Assembly (NCBI GenBank): GCA_020064725.1
Contig: JAGTWJ010000011.1
Span: 1,736,001 to 1,800,000, forward strand
From: Drechslerella dactyloides
Lineage: Eukaryota > Ascomycota > Orbiliomycetes > Orbiliales > Orbiliaceae
Direction: 5' to 3'
DNA length: 64,000 bases
Shown: positions 22,393-33,599 of the stretch, piece by piece
Layout: each line of letters starts with the position of its first letter
Position numbering within the stretch: the stretch's first letter is position 1
Made by a program: the position numbers and the translations under genes
Notes under the pieces: model-generated
Databases searched by the model: none
The model's input: only the letters and a program-made list of their open reading frames with translations
What the model was told of the DNA's origin: nothing

Positions 22393-22872
22393 TTATGAGA
22401 AAGCCTTCGCGAGTTCTCGATCTGTGGTGACGAAGCTCAAGCCTTTCAGATAAGCTTGGCAAGATATTGGGAGGTCATTTTTGCTATGGCCAAGTATATT
22501 CCTCCGTCCTAAATTACATTATGTCAGATATATCTTTAGGTTGAATACATAGGTTAAGGTTCCCTAGTCATTTATAAAGAACTCTTGGAAGGCCATAAAA
22601 TAGGGCCACTTACGTTGTTCGTGGCTTACTCCGGGCATTAAAGGCTCTGTTCGAAGACGCTCAAACCTCTCCTTTGCTATCTCACAAGCCAATCGTGTAC
22701 ATCGGTTTGTGTGGGGGCTAGATAGGATTTCGAATCCCATATGTCCCAGTCTCTTGTTGAGGCGTTGGTAGTCGGTGAGAAACATGCGGGCAGACCACAC
22801 GGGATAGTTGTCAGTCCCCACCAAGACGGCTATGCCCTTAACGTCAGAGGTGGGTATGAGCGGAGCGGTCAT
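22393..22872 (-). CDS. short PIN-like paralogue, spliced
   Basis: Exons 22872-22614 and 22508-22393 give 124 residues; the intron (105 bp) has CAAC|GTAAGT and GTAATTTAG and is phase 1. The C-terminus NDLPISCQAYLKGLSFVTTD followed by RELAKAF is the acidic D...TTD end of a PIN domain. DYQRLNKRLGHMGFEILSSP and TRLACEI parallel KKELKKMGIKVLPGP and GRIASEI of the neighbour at 21744. The N-terminus (IAVLVGTDNYPVWSARMFLT) lacks a clear LDTN and most of the insert of the larger paralogue is absent, so this may be a reduced or non-catalytic version. The start ATG at 22872 is good. The intergenic gap to the neighbour is under 10 bp. Confidence 0.55.
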
Positions 22873-23497
22873 GTTGAGGTTTAACAGATGAGAGGCAAAC
22901 TGGTAAAGCTATTGGCTCATAACCTATCGCGAGGTGGTGCTCGGAGATGATGATGATTTTTATTCGCTAAACTCAGCACTGCTAGTCCCTTTTTATAAGA
23001 CATACAAATGCGCTCATCAAGCCAGATATATGATCCTCCTATGATCATCTCGATTGACAAAAACTGCTCCTTAGGCGATAGGCAATTTGATATCATTGTT
23101 GACCGCTGTCAATATGCTGTATGCTTGGTTGGATCTGATACTATTACTCAACATAAGACACGATCTGCTGGTATTATATTATAGCTTGATTTTTGTATGT
23201 ACTATATACCTAATGTTGGGGGTCTGAACTTCGCACTTACATAGCAATCTGGTCGTTCAATTGCGTTGTGATCGGCACGCTTTATAAATTACAACAACCC
23301 TCGGAATTCGTGGATTGCGCGATTGAATCAACTTCGGTAAAGAGCTGGGTTACTTGGACATCGGGACAAGTAAAGGGCCCTACAGAAATACTTGCTCATC
23401 AAACCAAACATCAACCGGGCCACACTTCTACTGAACGGATCTATCAGGACAGTCACAGGTACAGAACCGACTTCCGCCAACGATCAGCTGGCCAGTC
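22873..23497. other. intergenic between PIN-like pair and next gene
   Basis: Shared upstream region of two divergently transcribed genes. No element recognised. Confidence 0.4.
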
Positions 23498-24383
23498 ATG
23501 CAAAACATGGCCCTTCAGTCACTCAAAATCTTTCGCCCCGCTATCAATCGACTTGGTCTCTTGGCCCATCGTCCGCAGATAGAGCTTAGCCACCTAGAGG
23601 GTTTCACACAAAAAAGCAAATCAAACCTGCCTCCGAGTCGTTCCGAGACTGTTCTCGATGCCCAACGCCGGCTCATTGCCGCCCAAGTTGGAGCCATTAT
23701 CACAGGCGAGTTCAAGAAAGCCGATATTGGTGCAACACATTATGGTCGACAAGTACTCTTAGTTTCATTCACTTCAGTTACTCCCGAAGAACTCATCGGA
23801 CCAAACGCCGGGCTTTCTTCCTATCTGAAAGAATTATTTCAGAAATCAGGAAATTGCTACTCACCTGCTGAGTTGAATCTCAATCCCGTCCATTACAGCC
23901 CTATATCACCCTGGCGATTGGATGAAGCATACTGGGAATTCCTAGACTATAAAGTACACAAGATATGGGAAGAACTCTATTCTAAGTCCGAACTCTTCCT
24001 AAGGTTGATAGACATGGAAGAAGAAGAACAAGTACGACAAGCCCTCTTTAGTGAACTCCGTGATGTGAGAGATGGTGATTTATGGGAGTTACTGTCCGAT
24101 ATACTTGTTTGTGGAGTGTTTGAAAGAGCTGATATCGCATATATATCGATAATTTACCTGAACCTTTCAAACTTGAGAGCCTACCATGGGGAAACTCAGG
24201 TGAGCTGTACTATAGCGATCCTGGAAAGCTCCGTGGACACCCTTCATTTGGCAAAACATCCAGAGGGAGCCTGACTGACAACAGTTTACTAAAAAGTTGA
24301 TTGACCCTACGTTGCTGCCAGTGCAGTGCGGATTACGGATGTACTCAAAGCGAACATGCCAATCGTTGTTAGCTTCAGCTTGA
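23498..24383 (+). CDS. hypothetical protein, two exons
   Basis: Exon 1 (23498-24199) encodes 234 residues, exon 2 (24285-24383) a further 32. The intron has CTCAG|GTGAGC and ACAACAG and is phase 0, replacing a poorer read-through end. The sequence is mostly polar: SRSETVLDAQRRLIAAQVGA, then HYGRQVLLVSFTSVTPEELI, an acidic helix (LRLIDMEEEEQVRQALFSEL) and FTKKLIDPTLLPVQCGLRMY near the end. No signal peptide or membrane helix is seen and I recognise no family. The true start could be upstream: other frames to the left also look partly coding. Confidence 0.5.
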
Positions 24384-25329
24384 AGCTATACTGTCTGGAG
24401 ATTTATATCTGCGCGTGTGTGGGTACCGAGTTTCGAGGCATATCATATATGCATGCTTGCGTGAGACTTTGCGTTGATTTGATGCCTCGCAAGGTATATC
24501 GAGCAAGTGACTGGTGAGTGACTGATGAATGCCCGTTCGTGCCTCAATACACGATATGATGTAAGCACATTATATAAGCACGACTATACCAGCTTCTGCC
24601 ATTTTGATCTCACGCAAAAAAGGCTCTCAGAAGTGTATTGACGGTCGACGCGTGCACAATGTTACATCCGATATGGAGGTGTGTGTTGATAGTGTTGATG
24701 TAAACATCTAAACCTTCATACCTCATCACGATCTCTCTTCAGAATGTAGAACATCGCCTGCAGACTGAGGGAAAAAAGTGCTTGGAATAAAATCCAAGAA
24801 GTGGATGACAGCAAAAATAACGCGAGCTGAATGCCCGAAGACATTTAGTGATGTCGAAAGTACCGCGCTGTGCAATGCGGACTCGAGCATCAAAAACCAG
24901 AGATTCTTGATCCTCCAATTTTCTCACAAGATAGTTATATATATTTTTTTAAGAGGAATTTTGCTATTTATGTGGTATTTCCTAATTTGGGGGTAAGTCG
25001 CCAAATTTAGAAATTTGCAAACTTGCAAACCTGTTAGCGCCAGTCATATCTCGGCGCCAAAGAGAGCTAAAAAAAAAAGAGCCCCAGAGTTGGTTCCGAT
25101 TCCAGGCCATGATCCCGTGTAGGGGGAATGCAATTATTTGATATTGCTTTTGATACCCTTAGTAGCTGTCAACTGTTTTTAAGTCATTGAAGGGAACCTA
25201 AGGGTTCTCAGCTTTATTTGCTTGCTCAACTTCCATTTATCTCCTTCATCGACGGGCATTGGGTCAGCCACAGCAACGATTCAGAACTTGTTTCGTAAAC
25301 TATTCGGAGCCGTACAGCACCGATTCGGG
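24384..25329. other. intergenic up to the AT-rich boundary
   Basis: Contains dispersed repeat copy B and otherwise nothing recognised. If a large element begins at this boundary, its 5' end should lie in about the last 300 bp; no terminal motif was identified. Confidence 0.35.
24724..24815 (+). repeat. dispersed repeat, copy B
   Basis: Diverged direct copy of 20666-20760; both contain CACGATCTCTCTTC, a GCCTG stretch and GGAATA-AATCCAAGA. Confidence 0.5.
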
Positions 25330-26260
25330 CATTTCTGTCTGATAATGGTTGCTTTTAGCACCAAGAGAGCAGCCGAAAGGGGACTCAGTTCGGATGCCGC
25401 TGCACGAAAAAACGAAGGTATTTTTCAGAGAGTGCATCCATCTAGAGCGCCTGCAAGTGAAGAACAGTGGCGACTCGTGAAATCATACTGGGAAAAGTGA
25501 GCTATACAAAACTTATTTTCTACCCGGGTAGTAGGTTCGACGCTAACTACGACTCGACAAGATATAATGACTATTGCGGGCGAGACAAGGAGCACGGTCT
25601 CCGTGCAGGAGAACAGATCTCAGTCCTTGAGGTGTGCAACTTCTTAGAATTTTATATCTGCAGTACCCAAGGCCAGTTAACAGAATATGTTATCTTAAAT
25701 ATGATCAAAAGTTATCTTAGATATTTCAAAAGCATAGAATGGTGATATGGCAACAAGTCTCTTTCACATAAAGTAATGGCAGAGGTGTATGACTGGATTA
25801 AGGCTGTTTTATGGAAAAAGTATCTGATATAAAATTATATAAAAGAAAAAATATATATTAATCTCAAAGAATTCTTAAAGATTCTAAATTTTCTATAGCT
25901 TGAAGACTGTGATTATATAATTTTGTTATTAGAGTGGTTCTAGTTTTTATTGTTTATTATGATCTTAGCCTTTATATTAAGACAGTCTGAGAGTATTGTT
26001 CTAACAAATGGTTAAGAGGATGCTGCATCAGTTCTATGCTATTAGGTAAGGTTGATTTTGTCCAAAAGGTGGTCACTCACACAAGGCGGGCACAGGGCGG
26101 AGCCTATAATAGACGCATTTTAATACTAGGAGTATAGGATATGGACCTTTACATTGTTGCACCGGATTATGAAGAAGGGGATTACACTCTCCTCCTCAGA
26201 ATAAGAATTAGGAATTATAAAGAATAGTATCAAAACAATAGTCTTTAGACTGATATAATA
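25330..26260 (+). pseudogene. DUF3435 (tyrosine-recombinase-like) gene, 5' half, decayed
   Basis: A first segment (KRAAERGLSSDAAARKNEGI, then HPSRAPASEEQWRLVKSYWE) is followed, after a frame change near 25500, by STRYNDYCGRDKEHGLRAGE and ICSTQGQLTEYVILNMIKSY. Stops then interrupt an otherwise continuous frame: KVMAEVYDWIKAVLWKKYLI, EFLKILNFL, LFIMILAFILRQSESIV, YQEYRIWTFTLLHRIMKKGI. This order is that of the N-terminal helical and core-binding part of fungal DUF3435 proteins, the family that includes Starship captains. Similarity fades near 26,250, before a pogo insertion at 26,458, so the catalytic half is missing or beyond recognition. It lies exactly where the DNA turns AT-rich. Recognition is by pattern, without a search. 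Confidence 0.5.
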
Positions 26261-26457
26261 TTCTATAATTTGGATATAGTATGATTTGTATCTTAGTTTA
26301 TTATATTAGTATTATATGATAATGTATTTGACGTAAATATTATCATAATAAACTAGATATTGATAGTAAATTTATTAAAAAAATTAAAAAAATAAGTTTA
26401 TTAGTTTTGTTAATAAACTGAAAATTTTAAAAAGCTAGTTTTTTTGTTATTTTAGTA

Positions 26458-26507
26458 ACGTCAATGATAAGCGAACGGATCAGACAAGCAAGCGGATCAC
26501 CTCACCA
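26458..26507 (+). repeat. left terminal inverted repeat, pogo copy 1
   Basis: Contains two diverged iterons, AAGCGAACGGATCA and AAGCAAGCGGATCA, probably transposase binding sites. The right arm is 28300-28349. Confidence 0.8.
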
Positions 26508-28299
26508 CACCTACGCGCCTACCACTCCTCCTATACCTTATACCTCCACAACCACCGCAATGCCTGCCTCTATGACTGAATCTAAAGTTCTTCTAGTTAT
26601 TGAAGTTATAAAAAAAGACTAAGAATTAAATATTTAAGTTATTGCTAAGTATTATAATATTTTTTATACTATCTTAGTTTATTAATATAATAACTATTTT
26701 TTATAATATAATAATATTTCTAAATTATAAAATCTTATAAAATTAGAGGAAAATGCTATTATTTAATATATATTTAAATTATGTGTATGGTCTTTTCATC
26801 CTAGGCTGGGTAGTATGGAAGATATGGCTAATCAGCTGCTATTAATATATAGTAATAATAGTATATGATGTGTTGATAAAAGATGGGCTAGTAATTTTAT
26901 TAAATATTACCTAGAGCTATAGATGTGTTTATCTAAAAAATACAACTACTAGTAAATGAAATACAAAGATTCTATATTTATTAGTAAATAGTTTTAGCTA
27001 ATAAAGGCTGTAAAGACTAAGTATGGTATTGTAGATAATGATATCTATAATTTCAACAAGACTGGCTTTATAATAGGTATAATATCTATAATTATTGTTG
27101 TTATAAGTGCTGAAACATGTAATAAAGTTAAACTAATATAGCCTAAGAATCACAAATAGATAATAATTATCTAGAAAATAAACACAAAAAATTAAACAGT
27201 ACCATTATTTATTATTTTTACTAGATAACATTACTTAGCTAGTTGGTATATAATAACAAAACTACTAACAAATTAAATTATTATATTTTCTAATAACAAC
27301 TAGATAACAAATGAGTTTACTTTATAATAACTAAAACACTTTAACAAATTTACAGTATAATATTGTATTTTAGACTACTAGCTATTAATTCTAAATAATC
27401 ACAAAAGCCATTATTCTATTACTTTTAAACTATACTACTAAAAGTATAAGATTATTATAATCTATATACTACTATATTTATTATATATTTTCTAGCCACT
27501 GGATATTGGCTGTTTTAGACTATTAAAGTAGATATATAGTCATAAAGTGGAGAACTTAATATATATATATATTAATCATATTTCTAAGCTGGAGTTTTTT
27601 ACTAGGTTCTACAAGGTATTTACTATTGTAATAATATCTAAAAACATATATAGTAGTTTTGTTAGAGCTGGTATTATACCTTATAATCTTAACAGAATTT
27701 TATTAAAGCTAGATATACAGTTACTAGTAGCTATTCTAGTGAATTCACATTTAGGTACTGTGAATACAGCAGCTACCTAAACTACAAAAATATTATTAAA
27801 TTTATTAGAGGTTAGTTTATAAATAGGTCTGATTAAAAACCAGATTATCTAGTATTAGAATAGTTTTTCTATATTATTGCTAGTAGCTGTGGACTAGCTG
27901 TCTAAAAAGATACAGACTATAATATATTAATTAGTATTTATACATATAAAGAATATAATACTACATTCTACTAATAAAGTATTAAATAAACAGTAGTAAG
28001 TAAAAAAACAATATATATAATATAAAGGTATACTTACTATATACTAAACAAATAATATACTAGACTAAGATACTATAGATAAATAATATAAATAAATAGA
28101 ATTAAAAAACTGTTAAGATAATATATAGCTAAAAGGGGGCTCTAGAAAGATATTATGCTATAGTTAATGTAGTAAAGCTGGATATAATATTTAAATATAT
28201 TAAGAGATATCTTAAGTATGTAAATAAGTTATTTAGTATATATTTAGCCTAAAGCTATAGTATTGTGGTGGTGAAATCAGTATTTTTGTTGAGATGGGG

Positions 28300-28349
28300 T
28301 GGTGAGGTGATCTGTTCGCTTGTCTGATCCGTTCGCTTATCATTGACGT
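28300..28349 (-). repeat. right terminal inverted repeat, pogo copy 1
   Basis: Inverse of the left arm with a few transitions (GATCTGTTCGCTTG where the left arm implies GATCCGCTTGCTTG). Confidence 0.8.
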
Positions 28350-28351
28350 TA

Positions 28352-31217
28352 GTAGTATTTGGAATATTTAATTTATATATGTATTAATAATATTATTAGG
28401 TTTTTAAATAGGATTTAAGTTTCTGTTAAAGTTGTATAATATTTGATATAGAATATGAAATTTTATCGAAATATGTATAACTTTTGATTAGTAAATGAAA
28501 ATTATGGTGTATTTTAATAAGAGAATATATAATTAGATTTATATAAATAAATATAGTTTAGTTGACTTGGTATCTATATTTATGAATATATTTTGGCTGG
28601 ATAAAATTATATTTATTAGAATAGGGTATTATTAATATAGAGATTTTGGGGTATTTTAGAAATATAGCATATCTTAATTAATAGATATTTTGAGAGATAA
28701 CAAGTTTCTACATAAGCTTTATATAATAAAAGCTGATGTTATAATTTTGATATTTGAATTGGGTTATCTTTGTTTAAATCGCATGTTTCTGTTATGGTGG
28801 TGGTTCAAAGTAAATAGAAATTAGAAAGGAGTATCTTAAGCAATATCTTTTAGTGCAGGAATAGTAAGAGTTTTTTGATAAATACAATTTTTTGGATATT
28901 AATGTGTAAATTGGAGAGTAGAATAATTAAAGTCTTTTAAAGATAATAGAAAATACAATAATAGAAAAAGATAGTTTATAGCAGATTAGCAGTATGAAAT
29001 TAAGCAGATTGAAGGTGATTGAGTAGATAAAATCAAATTATTTAATAAATTCTATTGATCTAATTTTTTCTAATAGATTTCTAGAATATATCAACAACAC
29101 TATCTGCATCAGCAAAAAAAAAGTTGTTGTGGTTGTCTGACGATGTGACGACTGCAACAACTTCTCTATGTCCAGGATCATCTGAACAATATAACAAAGC
29201 TATTATCTCAGATGATTATAATAACTAAGTTATATGATTTTTTATAGGAACAAAAAAATAGCCTCTAGAATATCTTATATACTTCTATTATTAGATAAAA
29301 ATATATAAGATAACTTGAAAACTATTAAGACTTTTAGATTATTTACTTTATTTTATTTTAATTAATTTTTAAATATTTTCTAGGAATTTAAAGAAATCTT
29401 TAAATTAACTATATAAAAATTAAAAAATATAAAGAAAAATTATTTATCTAAATAGTATCTAAAGAAAGAAAAAAAAAAATAGTTAAAAAAAAGAAAAACA
29501 GAAATTTTTATAAAATTATAAATAGTTAAATAACTCTATTTATATCTACTATATTATAAAATAAGATAAGGAGATCTGCTGCTGCTGGTATGTGGTCTAA
29601 GGCTGAAAATAGTATTTAGGTATTAATTTTATTTAGTTATGGTTTGGGGTAGCTGTTAGCTATATATAAGTAGTTTTGTATTAGTCTAAAACTAAATATA
29701 GGTTTATATAAAATTAAAATAATCTATATTATATAAATTTAATAGTATATAATATAATTTATTTAGAGAGATTAAAGTATATATAGTATATATAGTATAT
29801 ATAATATATATATAGTATATATAGTATATATATATGTAGATGTTTAGTAGTTGATAGCAGATATCTCTAATTTAAATAAGAATATAATATTATCTACTAT
29901 ATAAATTTAGTAAAATATAGTATTTTTATTTTATTAAGATTATAGATATTATATATATGTATATATACAACTATTAATAGATAACAAACAGCTTCCAGCA
30001 AACAACTTAAATCTAGGATTAATTAATTATTTTAAATAAGCCATTTTTTAGGATTTTAAAATTAAATATAGCCTACTTCATATAAATTTAGTAGAATAAA
30101 GCACACTTAATTTCAAGACCCTAAAAAATATACTAAATAAAGTATAGATATATCATCACAGTTATCGCATCATCTAAGAAGCTGTCTATCATCCAGCACC
30201 AGCCAGCTGTTATCTGAGGCCAGATTTTTTTTACTGATGTGGTCCAACAAAACAAAGTAATATATAAAAAAAAAGAAAACAAAATACTGATTAACCCTCA
30301 CTTCACAAGCCAAAGGTTCAGCCTTGGTCACTAATACAAAAAAAAAAGAGAGCAAAACACAACTATAAAAATACAAAAAAATCAAGCTCGGAAAAAAATC
30401 AAACTAATTATAGTATAGTTGTTACACTTCGGCCCAGAACCGGGTCGAATGCACTTCACTTGAAGTCCCTGACTCTCAGTTGCTACTGTACAGGTTTTTT
30501 AATAGAAGAAGATAAATATATATTAAACATGATAATAACTCTAAAATAAAATATATAATAATAATAATAAATAGGCTATTTATTAAAATATTATAATTTA
30601 AATATTAACTAATAATTCTTAAAAGAAAATTATTAATCAATCAATAAAGTAGACTAATTAAATATAAAATATTTAATATAAAAAATATTAAAAATATACT
30701 AATATATTATATTAAAATAATTATTATTTGTATTTATAATAAATATAAAAATTAAATATAAACATTTATAATTTATATATATATCAAATATAAATTAGTA
30801 AATATATTATATAATCTCCCATAATCCTATTTTTTAAAGAAATAATAAAAATAATCTTTCTATATAATAATATAGCTTTTATAATTCTAAATCTATATAA
30901 AATAAATTGATATAAACATATATCTAATATAGAAATCCAATTTATAAAATATATAAATACACCCTTATTTCACATATTAAATAGATTAAATATTAATATA
31001 AAAATCTAATCTATATAAAGTTTTTATGGATATTGCACTTCAAGGCCTTAGGCCTGGGTTATCTGTATTAGGATCTCTTTCTTTTTTATAAGAGAAGTTA
31101 TATAAGTACCTATGTAAGTATTTATATAACTTACTTATTAGTATATTTAATTGAGAGATTTTAGAGGCTTTTAACTAGAAATTATATATTAAATAATTTA
31201 TATATAATCTTAATATA
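28352..31217. other. AT-rich, RIP-like degraded DNA with small GC islands
   Basis: No gene survives. Less-mutated islands lie near 29,090-29,225, 30,145-30,260 and 30,420-30,500; the last begins TGTTACACTTCGGCCC, which resembles an LTR edge. They may be ends of transposons too eroded to name. Confidence 0.5.
29765..29835. repeat. TATATAG-type simple repeat
   Basis: Imperfect tandem TATATAG/TATATATA units. Confidence 0.7.
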
Positions 31218-31219
31218 TA

Positions 31220-31269
31220 ACGTATTCCACAAGCGAGCGGACCACACAAGCGAGCGGACCACCTCAACA
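31220..31269 (+). repeat. left terminal inverted repeat, pogo copy 2
   Basis: Holds two direct iterons of ACAAGCGAGCGGACCAC; the right arm (33062-33111) is the exact inverse over most of its length. Confidence 0.85.
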
Positions 31270-33061
31270 CCCCACCCCAGCAAAAACACCAGCTTCACGG
31301 CCACACTGCTATTACACTGGGCTACATACATACTAGTTCGCTTGGTTACATGCTTAAAATGTCTACTAGCATATTCAAATATTATACCCAAACTCACCAC
31401 AACCACTACAGCAAATTATCCTTCCAAAAGTGGCCTCTAACTAGGAGCTGCTCCAACAATTTAAACGCCCTACCTGCTCACCCTACCTACTTACAACATT
31501 ATCATCCAGGATTTCACCAGCCTAATGTATAATAAACATACCTCCATACTATATACGCTGTCTTTTCACCTGTTGGTGCTTGCTTAACATCTTATTAGCA
31601 GAGCACAGTATTATATTCTCTACTTATATAAACACTAACTGGTGCATTATTATCTACACCCCTTTAATAAATTGGTCCACAGTAGCTAGTAACAATATTA
31701 GAGAGTTATCCTAATACTAGGTAATCTGGTTTTTAATAAATTCTAATTATAGGCCAGCTTTTAAAGGATTTATTGGGGTTTTTGTTGTCCAGGTGGTTGC
31801 TGCATTTGCAGTATTAGGACATGAATTCATTGGGGTAGACACTGACAGCTGCACATCTAGCTTTAAGAGGACCCTGTCAGGATCATAAGGTACAATACCA
31901 GCTCCAGCAAAGCTGCTGCGTATATTCTTAGGTGTTATTACAGCAGTAAATGCCCTGTAGAACCCAGAGAGGAACTCTAGCTTGCTAATATGGTTGATAT
32001 GCGCACGCATCAAGTCCTCCACCTGGCGACTATACGCCTGCTTCAATGGCCCAAAGCACCCAACGTCTAACGGCTGAAGAAGATGTGAAGAATGTGGCGG
32101 CATACAGACTGTAATAATCTTATACTCTTGACAGTAAAGCTCGAAAGATGCTGAGTAGTAGCTATTATGGCCATCTAAGACTAATAGCCGGTAGTCTGAA
32201 ATGCAGCACCACGCTGTAAAGTGGTTGAAATGCTTTAACCACTCTACAGCAACCTCATTTATTATCCAACCATTATCAGAGAGTATAATAGCCCAGTTAT
32301 TTAGTAAATTGATCTCTATATACCAGCTAGCTAGGTGATATTAACCAGCTAAAATAATAAATGGCGGTACTGCCCAACCTTCCGCACCTATCCCCTGAAT
32401 AACTGTTGCCCATTCACGATTCCCAGGCTGTGCCAGTTTAGTTTTATCGCATATTTCAGCTCCTATAACAACCATAATTATAGAGATCATGCCCATTGTA
32501 AAGCCTATCTCATCAAAGTTATAGATATTATTATCCATAATACCATACTTCACTTTTATTACTTGTAAAAGCTGAAACCACTTTTGAATAAGGTCTGGGT
32601 TTTCACATTTAGCTCACTGGTAGTCATATTTTCTGGACAAACACATCTAGAGCTCTAGACAGCATTTTACAAAGTTTGCCACCCAATTCTTACCGACACA
32701 TCATATACTATCACCAGCACACATCAACAGCAGCTGATTGGCCATATCTTCCACACTACCCAACCTAGGATAAAAAGACCACACAAACAGCTCAAATATA
32801 TACTGAACAATAACGTCCTTTTCTAATTTTATAAGGTTTTGTGATTTAGAGGTACTGTCTACCTTCAAAGTACAGCCATTATACCGGTATAGTAAAATAG
32901 TATAAAGGATATCATAAAACTTAGCAATAGCTTGAATGTTTAATTTTTGATCTTTTTCCAGAGCTTTAATAGCTAGAATAACTCAAAATTCAGTCATAGT
33001 GGCAGCCATAATAGTAGTTGTGGAGGTAATATGGTGCGGAAGAGGAGTGGTCGCACCGGTG

Positions 33062-33111
33062 TTGAGAGGTGGTCCGCTCGCTTGTGTGGTCCGCTCGCTT
33101 GTGGAATACGT
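33062..33111 (-). repeat. right terminal inverted repeat, pogo copy 2
   Basis: Inverse of the left arm, ending GTGGAATACGT next to the TA duplication. Confidence 0.85.
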
Positions 33112-33599
33112 TATATACTTATTTTCTATTATTAAGAATCTGTATAGTAATAGCTAAGAGTTAAAAACTTTAAAGTGAAGTATATTTGACCTAATCTTAG
33201 GCTGAAATATAATATTTTAATTGATTACTCTTAATAGATAAGAAGAAATAATAAATATATAATAATCTTTAGTATAATTTATAAGTTCTCTTTAATATAT
33301 AAAAATGAAACAGAATTTTATAGTATAAAACTATAAGAATATCTTATAAATAATAGTAATTTTAAATTAGTATCAGATAGTGAAAATAATAAGTATAGAA
33401 GATTTATTAATAATTTCTATATTTTAAGAATATATGAATAAAGAATAATTATAGTAATAATTTAAATAGTACTATATAAATAAAAAAATAATAATATAAA
33501 CTCCAATTTTCTTATATTAACTAATAAATATATAGATAATTTGTGGGAATACTAAAATAAATTGATAGTAGATATTAGAATATAAGTTTTGGAAAAAAT

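Larger units (their letters stand above)
26458..28349 (+). mobile_element. pogo/Fot1-like DNA transposon, copy 1, heavily mutated
   Basis: Ends are ACGTCAATGATAAGCG and its inverse, flanked by TA at 26456-26457 and 28350-28351. The inverted repeats run about 50 bp. Length 1,892 bp. Transposase remnants read on the plus strand: KYGIVDNDIYNFNKTGFIIG (first catalytic Asp region, now NFN) near 27030 and HISKLEFFTRFYKVFTIVII near 27570. The frame is broken throughout by TAA and TAG codons, as expected from C-to-T mutation on either strand. It is a dead element of the same family as 31220-33111. Confidence 0.85.
31220..33111 (-). mobile_element. pogo/Fot1-like DNA transposon, copy 2, lightly mutated
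   Basis: Ends are ACGTATTCCACAAGCG and its inverse; TA duplications lie at 31218-31219 and 33112-33113; length is 1,892 bp, equal to copy 1. The transposase lies on the minus strand in essentially one frame from about 33,010 to 31,747, with only a few stops, each explicable as CAA, CAG or CGA turned to a stop. The DDE catalytic set is intact: NFDEIGF, LDGHNSYY and LLQPLDVGCF, with 35 residues between the second and third Asp (DD35D). KYDYQ and CENPDLIQKWF mark the DNA-binding side. It belongs to the Fot1 branch of Tc1/mariner. It cannot move by itself. Confidence 0.9.

Noticed and set aside
26041..26120. GC-richer patch suggesting a separate insertion
   Set aside because: It reads as a continuation of the first DUF3435 gene (LSKRWSLTQGGHRAEPIIDA) in the same frame as the sense before it.
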